Assembly (NCBI GenBank): GCA_964244115.1
Contig: CAXTHM010000004.1
Span: 1-64,000, forward strand
Length of the DNA stretch: 64,000 nt
Direction of reading: 5' to 3'
From: CADCWK01 sp964244115
GTDB lineage: Bacteria; Chloroflexota; Chloroflexia; Thermomicrobiales; UBA6265
Shown here: piece after piece, positions 16,608 through 25,716 of the stretch
Numbering within the stretch: the stretch's first letter is position 1
Layout: each line of letters begins with the position of its first letter
Made by a program: the position numbers and the translations under genes
Notes under the pieces: model-generated
Database searches by the model: none
Told to the model about the DNA's origin: nothing
Seen by the model: only the letters and a program-made list of their open reading frames with translations

Positions 16608-18947
16608 ATGGCGCAGCGCCTCATCGTCCTCGTCCCGGTCCGGAACGCGGCTCCGGATCTGCCCGGTCTGTTCGACTCGGTGCGGCCGTTCTGCGACGGG
16701 ATCGTCGCGCTGGACGACGGCAGCAGCGATGGTTCCCGCGAACTGCTCGACCGCGAGCCGCTGGTCAAGACGGTCCTGACCAACCCCGTCCGATCGTCCT
16801 ATGACGGCTGGGACGACGCGGGCAACCGCAACCGGTTGCTGGCGGCCGCGGGGGCGCTCGCGCCCGACTGGGTCCTGTCGCTTGACGCCGACGAACGGAT
16901 GGACGCCGCCGACGGCGAGGCGCTGCGCCGCTTCATCGAGACCGACGCGCTGCCTGGCTGCGCCTACGGCTTCCGGCACATCCCGATGCGCGAGACCGAC
17001 GGGCGGTACCTGCCGCGCGATCAGTGGGTTCACCGCCTGTTCGCCTGGGAGCCGGGTCAGCGGTTCCCCGATCAGCGGCTGCACTTCGTCCCCGTCCCGA
17101 TCGACCTGCCGCGGTCCCGCTGGGTCCGCACGACGCTGCGGATCCAGCACCTCGGCGGGATGACCGACGCCCGCCGGCTGGAGCGGTTCGCGAAGTACGT
17201 CGAGGCCGACCCCGCCCGTTTCTTCCGGGCTGACTACCACCGGTTGCTGGCAGGCCCTCGCTCCGAGGAGCTCCGCCCCTGGGAACCGCGACCGTCCGGC
17301 CAGCCCGTCCTGCTCTCGGAGGCCGAGGCGTGGGCTCCGGGACCGCTCGCCAAGGCTGATCCGCTCGACGCTGGTAGCGATCCGGGGCCAGGAACTGACG
17401 ACCCGGGCGAGGACGAGCTGCCGCTGTCGGTGGTCGTCATCTCCTACAACGACGAGCGGACGATCGCGAGCACCGTCGCCTCGATCACCGGGCAGGTCGT
17501 CCCGGAGCCGTTCGAGGTCATCGTCGTGACGAGCGGGACGGACGGAACCGCGGCGATCGTCCGGGAGCGCTTCCCCGGCGTCCGGCTGATCGAGCTGCCG
17601 CGTCGGGCCCTGCCGGGCGAGGCGCGCAACGCCGGCCTGCGCGTCGCCCGGGGCACGTTCGTGAGCTTTCCCGGCTCGCACGTCGAGCTCCCGCCCGGCA
17701 GCCTCCGGGCCCGGCTGGACGCCCACCGGCGCGGCTATCCGATGGTGACGGGTGTGGCGGTCAACGGCAACCCGACGGCCGCCGGCTGGGCATCGTACTT
17801 CATCGACCACCACGCCGGGCTGCCCGGCCATCGGCCCGCCCGGATCGACGGGCCGCCGGCCCATTGCTCCTACGCCCGGCGCCCGCTGCTGGAGGCCGGC
17901 GGCTTCCCGGAGGGGGTCCGCTCGGCGGAGGACACCCGGGTCAACCAGCTCCTCGTCAGCCGAGGGTACGTCGCCTTCCGGGAGCCGGCGATCCGGTTCA
18001 GTCACAGCAGCCCGTGCCGGACGGTCCGGAAGCTCGTCAGCCATCACCTCACCCGCGGCCGGGGCTGGGGCCGGCTGGCACTGGAGCGGACGCCGGACGA
18101 CGAGCCCATGATCGACCGAGCGTTCCTCAGGCAGCGGCTGATCGGCCACGTCCCGTCCTGGATGGCGCGGATCGACCGTGGCGTCGCCGGGGCCGATCCG
18201 GAACTGGTCACGCAGTACCAGCGCTCCCGCCGGTTGGTCCGCGTCGGCGTCATCGCCGGCTGGGCGGGGATGTGGCTGGAGATCCTCCGGCCCCAGCCCG
18301 GCAAACTCGCCCGGCTGACGGGAGACCGCGACCTCATCGTGCTCGCCATACCGGACGGCGATCGGTCTCCGGCCTGGCTGCTCCGGCTCGATCTGGCCAC
18401 CCGTCACGCCCAACTGCTGACCCTGCGCCCGGCAGCCGAGGTGACCTCCGAACGACGAGAGCCGGTTGCGTCCGAAGCTCTCGGGTGGCGGAGCAGACCG
18501 CTCCCCTGGCGCCGCTCCGGCTCATCAGCCGGAGCGGCTTCAGCTCAGGGGGTGCCCGGAGCGGAGCGGAGCAGCCCTGTTCGAGGTCAGGCAACCCACC
18601 CGCAAGCCCCTGTCGACGAGGACCCGCTCGATTCCTCGCCAGGTCGCTGGACCGAGACGCTCGTGGGCACACTGGGTCTGACGGCGGACGTCGTCCTGCG
18701 GGGTGGATCGACACGCCCCCCGATGACGGTCGGGGCCGACGACACGCGGCTCTGGCGGCTCATCCCGCGCGTGTTGCTGGATCCCGATCAGCCGGGGGGT
18801 CGATCGATCCGGCGGCGGCTGACCGCCCTGACGGCCCTCACCCGCCGGTTCACGGTGGTTCGGGCCGATGTCCAGGTACCCGCGGCGCCGCCTGCCGCGG
18901 AAGCGAGGCCGCCTCGGACACGGGTTCCGGGACCGATGTCGCAGTAG
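16608..18947 (+). CDS. Tandem GT2 glycosyltransferase with divergent C-terminal domain
   Basis: The 779-residue protein contains two GT-A domains. The first (residues 1-250) has LIVLVPVRNAAPDLPGLFDS, LDDGSSDGS and a DADER metal motif. The second (about 270-500) has LSVVVISYNDERTIASTV and a GEARNAGLRVARG segment but lacks a clear DxD. Residues 560-610 (GDRDLIVLAIPDG, then LLRLDLATRHAQLLTL) faintly resemble the start of an LCP domain. Residues 615-665 coincide with a dispersed repeat inserted in frame. The start at 16608 has a good ribosome site. A surface-polysaccharide role is inferred from neighbours. Confidence 0.8.
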   Translation: MAQRLIVLVPVRNAAPDLPGLFDSVRPFCDGIVALDDGSSDGSRELLDREPLVKTVLTNPVRSSYDGWDDAGNRNRLLAAAGALAPDWVLSLDADERMDAADGEALRRFIETDALPGCAYGFRHIPMRETDGRYLPRDQWVHRLFAWEPGQRFPDQRLHFVPVPIDLPRSRWVRTTLRIQHLGGMTDARRLERFAKYVEADPARFFRADYHRLLAGPRSEELRPWEPRPSGQPVLLSEAEAWAPGPLAKADPLDAGSDPGPGTDDPGEDELPLSVVVISYNDERTIASTVASITGQVVPEPFEVIVVTSGTDGTAAIVRERFPGVRLIELPRRALPGEARNAGLRVARGTFVSFPGSHVELPPGSLRARLDAHRRGYPMVTGVAVNGNPTAAGWASYFIDHHAGLPGHRPARIDGPPAHCSYARRPLLEAGGFPEGVRSAEDTRVNQLLVSRGYVAFREPAIRFSHSSPCRTVRKLVSHHLTRGRGWGRLALERTPDDEPMIDRAFLRQRLIGHVPSWMARIDRGVAGADPELVTQYQRSRRLVRVGVIAGWAGMWLEILRPQPGKLARLTGDRDLIVLAIPDGDRSPAWLLRLDLATRHAQLLTLRPAAEVTSERREPVASEALGWRSRPLPWRRSGSSAGAASAQGVPGAERSSPVRGQATHPQAPVDEDPLDSSPGRWTETLVGTLGLTADVVLRGGSTRPPMTVGADDTRLWRLIPRVLLDPDQPGGRSIRRRLTALTALTRRFTVVRADVQVPAAPPAAEARPPRTRVPGPMSQ
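18475..18600 (+). repeat. Dispersed repeat, copy 2, inside the glycosyltransferase gene
   Basis: Blocks A and B of the 14505-14630 repeat recur here at 71-base spacing (75 in copy 1). Between them lies a GC-rich inverted repeat around CTCCGGCT/AGCCGGAG. The copy is translated in frame as part of the C-terminal region of the glycosyltransferase, a rare situation for an intergenic element. Confidence 0.6.
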
Positions 18948-18972
18948 TGCCACCGGATTCGACACAGACGAC

Positions 18973-19006
18973 AGCGCGGCCCCCCGGAAACCCGGGGGGC
19001 CGCGCT
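18973..19006. terminator. Strong bidirectional hairpin terminator
   Basis: A perfect 15-bp GC-rich stem (18973-18987 with 18992-19006) encloses a 4-base loop. It sits between the convergent ends of the glycosyltransferase (18947) and the Tat-exported gene (19027), serving both strands. T-runs are short. Confidence 0.75.
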
Positions 19007-19026
19007 GATCAGGTGGAGCCGGCGGA

Positions 19027-19734
19027 TCAGGCGAGAATCGCCTCGATCTGCTCACGGGCGTCGTCGACGCCGATGGCCGTCTCCAGCTCGTTCGGGAACG
19101 GCGAGAGCCCACGGAGGACGCGGACGAAGGACGCCTGCTCCCCCTTGACGATGGCGAGGCTGGCCAGCTCGCCGCGAAGTTCCGTATCCGCCGCCGCCGT
19201 GATCAGACCAGCGTACAACTGGCACTGGACGTCCAGGACGTCCCCGAGGTCGGCAACGAACTCATCAGCGGACTGCGACTGGATCAGTCGGGCAGTCGCG
19301 GCGAGGCGCCGCTTGCCGGTAACGAGGCCCAGCGTCGCAACGGTCGCGGAGTCGAGCGTGGTCCGCTCGGCCTCCAGCTGAGCAAGCAGCGTCGTCAGCT
19401 GCTCGAACACGTCGAGCGTGCCGCCGGCGAGGAAGTCCGCGAAGTCCTCTGCGCTGAACGTGTCGAGGGCGGTCTGGAGGAAATCGACGAGCGCCTGGAG
19501 GAGTTCGACCGTCGCGGCGATCGCCTCATCGAGGTCTTCCGGGGCGATCGGTCCGCCGTACTCGTCCTGCTGGACGGCGAGCGGCCGGACGGCGGCGCTT
19601 GCCGATGGGGCGAGGCTCGCGGCGTAGCCAACGGCGGCCCCGGCCGAGACGCCGGCGACGGTCAGCCGACGAACGAAGTCGCGTCGGGGGAGCAGACCTT
19701 CGGTGTAGAGCCGGATCAGTTCCTGCTTGGACAT
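19027..19734 (-). CDS. Tat-exported helical protein, possibly ferritin-like
   Basis: The 235-residue protein from the ATG at 19734 has a twin-arginine signal (RRDFVRRLTVAG near residues 17-28, then an Ala-rich hydrophobic core and an SASA cleavage region near 48). The mature part is predicted mostly helical and acidic, with long amphipathic helices rich in Leu, Ala, Asp and Glu. This resembles exported ferritin-like proteins, but I see no clear ExxH di-iron motif. Function is unknown. It ends at the strong terminator shared with the convergent glycosyltransferase. Confidence 0.65.
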   Translation of the reverse strand: MSKQELIRLYTEGLLPRRDFVRRLTVAGVSAGAAVGYAASLAPSASAAVRPLAVQQDEYGGPIAPEDLDEAIAATVELLQALVDFLQTALDTFSAEDFADFLAGGTLDVFEQLTTLLAQLEAERTTLDSATVATLGLVTGKRRLAATARLIQSQSADEFVADLGDVLDVQCQLYAGLITAAADTELRGELASLAIVKGEQASFVRVLRGLSPFPNELETAIGVDDAREQIEAILA

Positions 19735-19909
19735 GGGGGCATTCCCTCTCATCGTATCTAGGAGTAGATGGCGCGGCGCAGGGTTGCGGCCGGCCGGGTG
19801 TTGCGAACCACGGGAGATACGACCCCGGGCAGCGGACACCTCGGCAGCCCGGGGATGACAGCCGGTCGCCGCGCCAGGAACCGACGGCGGTACGGGCTCC
19901 CGGCCGGCT

Positions 19910-21223
19910 TCAGGACAACAGCCATTGGACTCGCTCCCGCCGCGTCACGTCGCTGACGACGTTGAAGTAGACCGACTGGTGCAGGATCGCGTCCTGCTGT
20001 CGCACCCGGGTTCCGTCCAGCTGCTGAATCTCGACCGTCTCACTGCTGCACTTGCCGTCCAGCGATTCCGCCAGACCAGCTATCTCTGACACCGGGAGAT
20101 CGGTTCGGACATGCTCGCTGAGTGACGGCAGCAGGGTGTTGAGGCCCTGAACGAGGTCGCCACGGTCGGCCTGCCTGCCAAGGGCCCGCAGGACGCTCCA
20201 TTGGCGCTCGACCCGAGCGGCATCGCCACCATCCGCCTTGGAGCGGAACCGGGCGTAGACCAAGGCCGTCTTTCCGTCCATCGCCTGGGGACCGGCCCCG
20301 AAGACGACCACACCCGCATCGTTGGTCAGATCGGCCGGGATGTCGATCGTGATCCCGCCGACGGTATCGACGAGTTGCTCGAAGGCATTGAAGTCGATCA
20401 AGGCGTAATCATCGATCGGGATGCCGAGCATCCGCCCGACGACCAGTTGCTGGTAGGGAATCCCGCCGACCAGGAGCGCGTGGTTGATCTTGGACTGGCC
20501 ATAGCCCGGCAGATCGACCTGGGTGTCCCGCGGGACGGACAGGACCCGGCAGGTCCCGGCGACCGGGTCCAGCCGCACGATCATGATCGTGTCAGCGCGG
20601 ACGCCGACGTCGATCGCGGCCCCTGGCCGGGCATCGACACCGAGGAGCATGACCGTCCGCGCCGTCTGGCCTCCCCCTGAGACGCCAACCGCCGCGGCCG
20701 CGCCGCCCGCCAGGTCGTTGAGGTCGGACGCGCCGTCCTGGAACTGGCCCAGCAGCCCTGGATCGCTCTCGGGAACCACGCCGCTCTCCTGGAGCGCGGT
20801 CATGGCGGGCTGTGTGTCGATGGTGAACTCCGTCGGCCCCAGCTCCTCGTCGGTCGTCGTCACGACCGGCGGCGGGGTGCTGACGCGCTGGATCTCACCC
20901 ATCGCGCTCGTCACCCGGCTCAACGCATAGCCGCCGAGCGACCCGACGACGACCAGTAGGACCAGCAACGCGATCGGGACCGGGCGGGTGTACCAGCGCC
21001 GCGGGCGGCGGGGAACCCGGCGCGGTGCCGTCGGAGCGACCGCCAATACCTCGCTGACGATCTGTCCGCTCGGGACGGTCGTTCCACGGACCCAGGTCGC
21101 CCCACCGAGTCGCCTCGACTCCACCTCCTGCGTCTGGATGGGACGCACGACGACGAGTTCGGGAGATCGGTGACTCGCGTTTTCGGTGCGCTGGACAGGT
21201 CCAGTTCCGGTTCGTGCATCCAT
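19910..21223 (-). CDS. LCP (LytR-CpsA-Psr) family polymer ligase
   Basis: The 437-residue protein from the ATG at 21223 has a cytosolic N-terminal tail, one membrane segment (VPIALLVLLVVVGSLGGYAL near residues 83-102) and an extracytoplasmic LCP domain. Hallmarks are VMLLGVDARPG, RADTIMIVRLDP, VLSVPRDTQVDLPG, KINHALLVGG and TVGGITIDIP followed by YARFRS. The conserved Arg/Asp residues that bind the pyrophosphate lipid are in place. LCP enzymes move lipid-linked polymers to the cell wall, consistent with nearby polysaccharide genes. An upstream start at 21316 is open but has no ribosome site. Confidence 0.9.
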   Translation of the reverse strand: MDARTGTGPVQRTENASHRSPELVVVRPIQTQEVESRRLGGATWVRGTTVPSGQIVSEVLAVAPTAPRRVPRRPRRWYTRPVPIALLVLLVVVGSLGGYALSRVTSAMGEIQRVSTPPPVVTTTDEELGPTEFTIDTQPAMTALQESGVVPESDPGLLGQFQDGASDLNDLAGGAAAAVGVSGGGQTARTVMLLGVDARPGAAIDVGVRADTIMIVRLDPVAGTCRVLSVPRDTQVDLPGYGQSKINHALLVGGIPYQQLVVGRMLGIPIDDYALIDFNAFEQLVDTVGGITIDIPADLTNDAGVVVFGAGPQAMDGKTALVYARFRSKADGGDAARVERQWSVLRALGRQADRGDLVQGLNTLLPSLSEHVRTDLPVSEIAGLAESLDGKCSSETVEIQQLDGTRVRQQDAILHQSVYFNVVSDVTRRERVQWLLS

Positions 21224-21412
21224 GATCAGATCACCCTGGTGGTTGAGACTGGTCGAGGTGCCCCGCCGAACAGTCGTCGCGGAACGGGTGAGCGGTCGTC
21301 GATGTTTATGTTGCATGATTACTGGCTGCTACCATGAGATCGCCAATGACACAGCGGGTGTGAATCAGCTCGGTGCGTTCGGACGGGCGGCGCGGTAAGG
21401 CAGGGAGGCGGA

Positions 21413-22405
21413 ATGTCGATGTCCCGGATGCTCATGTTGATACTATCCGCAATCGTTTTCGGTTCAATAGGATGGTCTTCTCATATACAGGTGGCCCGAT
21501 CGGTTAGCCAATCGCCGCCGGTCACTGACGGTCGGCTGGGAGGGTCCCGTGCTTCGTTCGATGCGGCCTATGCCGATCGGCGGCCAGAGGTCACGGGGAG
21601 CGGCACACTTTTCTCCTTCGACGACCTGGGGCTCTTCCTCGTCTCGTTTCAGTCGCGTACCATCGAACTGGACCCGGACGACCGAGCTACGGTGATCGTG
21701 ATCAGCGCGCCACGAGATGCCGGGACCGCCGCAGACGCGCCGGACGCCGCTGACTGGACGCTGGACGACGCCATCGCGACGGCCGTCCGGTTCCTGCCGG
21801 ACGACGCATCGGTCGGGTTCGACGAGCCGACGAGGTCCGATCAGGCGGCGCAGCCGACCTGCCAGAGCGACCTGCTTTCGGCGCTGGACCTCGGCGGGGA
21901 CGGCACTGTCGGCTGCCAGATCAGCGTGATCCAGCCCACCTCCGCGACAGTTTCGTTCATCACGCTGTCGCTGACGGACCCGGCGACGGCACCCGCCCAA
22001 GCCGACCCGTGTGCCGAGATCGGCCCCTGGGCCTCGGCGACGGGCGAGCACATGACGGACGCTGAGGCGCTGATCGCGTCGATCGAGGACCTGGACCTGA
22101 CGACTGACGACGCGGCGGCCGGCCTCGGCGCCATCGCGGATGGACTGGACGAGATCGCCGGTGCCCAGCGCGAACTGGACCCGCCTCCACCCGCCGTTCG
22201 GGCCCAAACGTCCCTGATCACGGCGCTGGATGGGTATGTGAAGGCCCTGAATCTCGCCGCGGACGCGATCACGTCCGCTGACGATATGCTGCTGGAGCAA
22301 GCAGTCACGCTCGTGACCGACGCCCGAAATGACTATGCGACCGCAGACGATCGGGTCCTGCTCGCCCTTCGAGCCTGCTCCGTTGCTAGCCGCTCCGAGC
22401 GGTGA
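21413..22405 (+). CDS. Exported protein of unknown function
   Basis: This 330-residue protein has an N-terminal hydrophobic signal (MLMLILSAIVFGSIGWSSHI) and an AGGGAGG ribosome site just upstream. The mature region is acidic, rich in Ala, Asp and Thr, with cysteines in QPTCQSDLL, TVGCQIS, ADPCAEIG and RACSVA that could form two disulfides. The C-terminal third is an amphipathic helical region. I do not recognise a family. It is divergent from the LCP gene and followed by another exported low-complexity protein. Confidence 0.65.
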   Translation: MSMSRMLMLILSAIVFGSIGWSSHIQVARSVSQSPPVTDGRLGGSRASFDAAYADRRPEVTGSGTLFSFDDLGLFLVSFQSRTIELDPDDRATVIVISAPRDAGTAADAPDAADWTLDDAIATAVRFLPDDASVGFDEPTRSDQAAQPTCQSDLLSALDLGGDGTVGCQISVIQPTSATVSFITLSLTDPATAPAQADPCAEIGPWASATGEHMTDAEALIASIEDLDLTTDDAAAGLGAIADGLDEIAGAQRELDPPPPAVRAQTSLITALDGYVKALNLAADAITSADDMLLEQAVTLVTDARNDYATADDRVLLALRACSVASRSER

Positions 22406-22510
22406 CTTTCGGCCCCTTCCCGTGGTGCCTGGGCGATCAGGCCAGTTGACGTCCCGTTGCCCGGTCGAAACGCACGTCGTTCCCACGAGATCAACCGCTG
22501 GAGGTCTGGC

Positions 22511-23125
22511 ATGAAACGAACGATTGCGGCGATGGCGATAGTCCTGATCGTCGCCAGTCTCGGCGTCGGCTACATCGTCGGCCGGTCTGGTGGCGGGGAT
22601 ACGGGCGACTCGATCTCGAGCCGCCTCGCCAGCCTGGTCTCCCCGGCCCCATCCGCCCAGCGATCCACCCCGGACCCTGGCATCGGGGCGGCGAGTACGC
22701 CGTTCAGCGCGGATACGCCCGCGACGCCCGCCATGTCCATCACTCCCATCGACACCCCCGTGCTCGGCACGCCAGCGACGGCAGCCACCCCGGTTGCCGT
22801 CGATGTCACCCTCCGTGTGGCAACGCCCGTTCGAACGTCCTCCGGTCCCGATTCGGCGTCGCCGTCCCCGTCTGCGCTGTCAACACCGATCGCTCGATCA
22901 GCACTGTCCGAACTGGGGGAAAGCGCGACACCGGCCGACGGCGACGCCGTGGCCGATGGCACACCGTCGTCCGGCGGCACCCCGGCGAGTGACGCCACGC
23001 CCCAGCCCATCGAGGCGTCACCCGTCGCCCAGGCCTCGACTAGCGCGAGCCCGTCCGGCCAGCTGGTAACCGTCGGCGGTGACGGCGTGCCGATCAGGTT
23101 CGAGACGCCAACGCCCCGAGCCTGA
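22511..23125 (+). CDS. Membrane-anchored Thr/Pro/Ser-rich low-complexity protein
   Basis: The 204-residue protein begins at the ATG at 22511, 5 bases after a GGAGGT site. One N-terminal membrane segment (IAAMAIVLIVASLGVGYIVG) is followed by about 175 residues of TP, SP and ATP repeats with no predicted fold. Such linkers are common in surface proteins of Thermomicrobia-like bacteria and may be glycosylated spacers. No function can be assigned. Confidence 0.6.
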   Translation: MKRTIAAMAIVLIVASLGVGYIVGRSGGGDTGDSISSRLASLVSPAPSAQRSTPDPGIGAASTPFSADTPATPAMSITPIDTPVLGTPATAATPVAVDVTLRVATPVRTSSGPDSASPSPSALSTPIARSALSELGESATPADGDAVADGTPSSGGTPASDATPQPIEASPVAQASTSASPSGQLVTVGGDGVPIRFETPTPRA

Positions 23126-23140
23126 TCCGAAGCGCCGTCT

Positions 23141-23169
23141 TGACCGTCCCGACCTGCCGGGGACGGTCA
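23141..23169 (+). terminator. Hairpin, candidate terminator
   Basis: A perfect 10-bp stem (TGACCGTCCC at 23141-23150 with GGGACGGTCA at 23160-23169) surrounds a 9-base loop, 16 bases after the low-complexity protein gene. No T-run follows. It also lies just before the decayed transposase and might be a relic of its end. Confidence 0.5.
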
Positions 23170-23197
23170 CGACGGTCAGCCCGGGGCACCGTCCCCA

Positions 23198-24250
23198 GTG
23201 GAACGCATCTCCACCGTGGCCGCCTGGGACATCTCCGGCGTCTGCACGATCGCCTGACCGACACCGAGCCGCTCGATCCGACCCGGCAGGTCGTCTGGCT
23301 CCTCGCCCTTGGCGAAGGGTCCGAACCGTGTGGCCGACGTGACGAACTCCTGCGTCAAGTGGGTCCGCCAAGTCGCCGCCCGCTCTACCTGTGACGGCTA
23401 CGATGCCGTCGGCGATCAGCGCCACCGGCTTCCCGGTCGGACCGACCGCCGGTTGCTCGCCCCGACCCTTGCCACTGAGTTGACCGCCGCGCTCCGTGGC
23501 CTGGCGCCCGACGGCGGGTTGTGGACCAGCCGCACGGTAGCAGCCTGAATGGGAGCGAGCGGCTCAAACGCCCCGTCGCGGTCCAGCGGGGCTGGGAGGC
23601 GCTGCGGGCCGTTGGCTTCACGCCTCACAGGCCCCCGGCCCTGTGCGATCCGGGCCGACCCCAAGGCCCAGACGGCCTTCGAAAGGGGACCCCAGCGAGC
23701 CGTCGACGCCGTCGACGCGGCCCACCCCGACGCGGTGATCACGGTCTGGGGCGAGGACGAGCACCGGCTCGGGCTGCTGCCCGTGCTGCGTCGCGTCTGG
23801 TCGACGGGCGGTCAGCGCCCAACCCCTCCCGTCCAACCGCGGAACCAGTGGTGCTCTATCTAAGCGGTCGTCCGGCCAACGACGGGGCAGACATGGTGGT
23901 GCCTGCTCCCGACCGTCAGTGCCGCGGCGATGAGCCTGGCGCTGGCCGAGCTCGCCCGGGACGAGGGGTCGACGCGTCGCACAGGGCGGTGCTGATGTGG
24001 GTCGGGGCGGGCTGGCACACGGCCGGGACGCTGGTGGTACCGGCGGGGATCGGCCGTGTGCCGTTGTCGCCGGAGTTGCAGCCGGTGTAGGGGCTGTGGC
24101 CCCTCGTCAACGAGGCGGTTGCCAACCGGACCTTCGGCGATCTACGGTAAGCTGGAGGACGTGCTGGTCGGGCCGTGCCGGCCGCTGCGGTCGGACCGAC
24201 GGTGCGTCAGGGGGGGACGCCCGCTTCCCCTGGTGGCCGCCGGAGCGCCG
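23198..24250 (+). pseudogene. IS630-type transposase, decayed
   Basis: Fragments of one transposase appear in order but in several frames. They are MERISTVAAWDISG, TEPLDPTRQVVWLLALGEG, AVGDQRHRLPGRTDRRLLAP, RPVAVQRGWEALRAVGFTP, then PQRAVDAVDAAHPDAVITVW followed by GEDEHRLGLLPVLRRVWS, AGWHTAGTLVVPAGI, LWPLVNEAVANRTFGDL and KLEDVLVG. The catalytic DDE segment VWGEDEHR and the later DGAGWH position (now MWVGAGWH, with its Asp lost) are recognisable. Multiple stops and frameshifts make it non-functional. The element marks this stretch as insertion-prone. Confidence 0.85.
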
Positions 24251-24337
24251 CCCAAGCTGGGGATGTCGATACGTCTACTTACTACTTGGATCCCATATCA
24301 CTTTGTCTGAGGGACTGGACCGCTGCGGACACTTCCC

Positions 24338-24592
24338 ATGAGGCCCTCGATTCGCGATTCCGACCCGGCGAAGCCATATGCCCGTGAGGCGGAGACGTTT
24401 CCCTTGCCAATCAATGACGCAGTCGAGCGGATGGCCGCCTACGGGACGAACGAGCACCTCGCGCCGGGAACGATGGTCTTCGCGATCGGCGAGGTCCGCT
24501 CCGGCTCGATAATGCGTGTCGCCGCGGCCGTCGGCGAGAGGTCGGTCGTCGTTCACGCCACCCACCAGGTCGTCAATGCCGATGATGCCTAA
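24338..24592 (+). CDS. Small hypothetical protein
   Basis: The frame encodes 84 residues with a plausible small alpha/beta composition (AVERMAAYGTNEHLAPGTMV, then GSIMRVAAAVGERSVVVHAT). Codon usage is normal and the end overlaps the start of the nucleotidyltransferase gene, suggesting coupled translation. I recognise no family. It could be a partner of the nucleotidyltransferase or simply a truncated reading frame left by the neighbouring transposon decay. Confidence 0.4.
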   Translation: MRPSIRDSDPAKPYAREAETFPLPINDAVERMAAYGTNEHLAPGTMVFAIGEVRSGSIMRVAAAVGERSVVVHATHQVVNADDA

Positions 24593-25502
24593 GTCACCAT
24601 CCGGTGCCGATGCGTCGGGCAGACCGGCAATCCTGGTCCGGCTCGGCTCCGAGCGAGACGCCCTCTTCGATCGCCTCGTCGCCGAACTCGACGAGGATGA
24701 TCGTGTCCGTGCCGTCTGGCTGGGCGGCTCACTCGGACGCGGGATTGCCGATGACTGGAGCGATCTCGACCTGGGCTGTGTTATCCGCGACGACCAGTTC
24801 ACCGACTGGCTGAGCGACCTCGATGATCTTTACCGTCGCCTGGGTAAACCGGTGCTCGTCGGTCCGCTGCGGGATCTACACGGTGGCGGTGTAGGGCGGT
24901 CCCAGTCCGTACTGTTTACAGGAATCGTCTCGCTGGACCTCGATCTCCTCCCGTCGACCATGGCGACCAGACCGGTCGATACCCGGACCGTATTCGATCG
25001 CATCGACCTCCCGATCGGGATGCCACCGCCAACCGATGAACAGGAGTGGCATCGCCTGACCGACGAGGCGCTCGACTTCTTCTGGTCGATGGCAGCGATC
25101 GCTCTGAAATACATCGGCCGCGGAGCGACTGCCCGGGCCGTGACCCAGATCGACCTGCTCGCCGACACCTTCGTCCGGCTCTGGCGCCTGGCTCATCAGC
25201 CGGGACGGCTCGGCACCGGCGGAGCGAACTGGCTGCACCCGATCAACGACGCCGAGCTGATCCGGCGGCTACCGCAGTTGGGAGTAGTGATCGAGCCGGG
25301 TGCGGCGCTTGGTATGGGCGAGAGCCTGATGGGGCAGATCTCTCTACTGCATCCCCTGATAGCGGAGCGTGGGGTGACGATCCCGTTCCGGGCCGTCCAC
25401 GAGGTCGAGTCGTTCCTCGGGGCGGTCGAAGACCTCGGGATCCGGCACATCACGGCGGCATCCGACGTTGGGGGACGACGAGCTCCGACGAGCGATAGGT
25501 GA
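24576..25502 (+). CDS. Nucleotidyltransferase-fold protein
   Basis: The 308-residue protein is called from the ATG at 24576, with alternatives at 24582 and 24585. It carries the polymerase-beta-like motif VWLGGSLGRGIADDWSDLDL near residues 48-67 (GS ... DxD), and a third carboxylate could be in VSLDLDLL. The helical C-terminal half (DFFWSMAAIALKYIGRGATA) resembles aminoglycoside or lincosamide nucleotidyltransferases. It may modify a small molecule or act as an MNT-type antitoxin; no HEPN partner is adjacent. It overlaps the small gene upstream by 17 bases. Confidence 0.7.
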   Translation: MPMMPKSPSGADASGRPAILVRLGSERDALFDRLVAELDEDDRVRAVWLGGSLGRGIADDWSDLDLGCVIRDDQFTDWLSDLDDLYRRLGKPVLVGPLRDLHGGGVGRSQSVLFTGIVSLDLDLLPSTMATRPVDTRTVFDRIDLPIGMPPPTDEQEWHRLTDEALDFFWSMAAIALKYIGRGATARAVTQIDLLADTFVRLWRLAHQPGRLGTGGANWLHPINDAELIRRLPQLGVVIEPGAALGMGESLMGQISLLHPLIAERGVTIPFRAVHEVESFLGAVEDLGIRHITAASDVGGRRAPTSDR

Positions 25503-25615
25503 GCCCCTCTCGACGGTCTGCTTCCCGCTTCGCGCGTGAGCGCCGCAGCGCGAAACAAGGCGGTGAGGGGCTGCCCGGACTGTTCCGCCATCCGAGCGCT
25601 TCGCCCGCTATCGCG
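25503..25615 (-). repeat. Dispersed repeat, copy 3, with hairpins
   Basis: On the minus strand this interval contains a diverged block A (CTCGGATGGCGGAACAGTCC) like the copies at 14507 and 18480. An AGCCCCTC/GAGGGGCT stem spans 25503-25575 and encloses a smaller GCTTCGCGC/GCGCGAAAC pair. It lies immediately after the nucleotidyltransferase stop and could double as its terminator. Confidence 0.5.
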
Positions 25616-25716
25616 TGGATCCGTCGACCCAAAACCCGTCTGACGGTGAGCCGGTCAGCGATACTGTCGGTCCTGACCGACCTCCCCTCATCCCCAGCAC
25701 CGCCCGAGGAGTCGCC

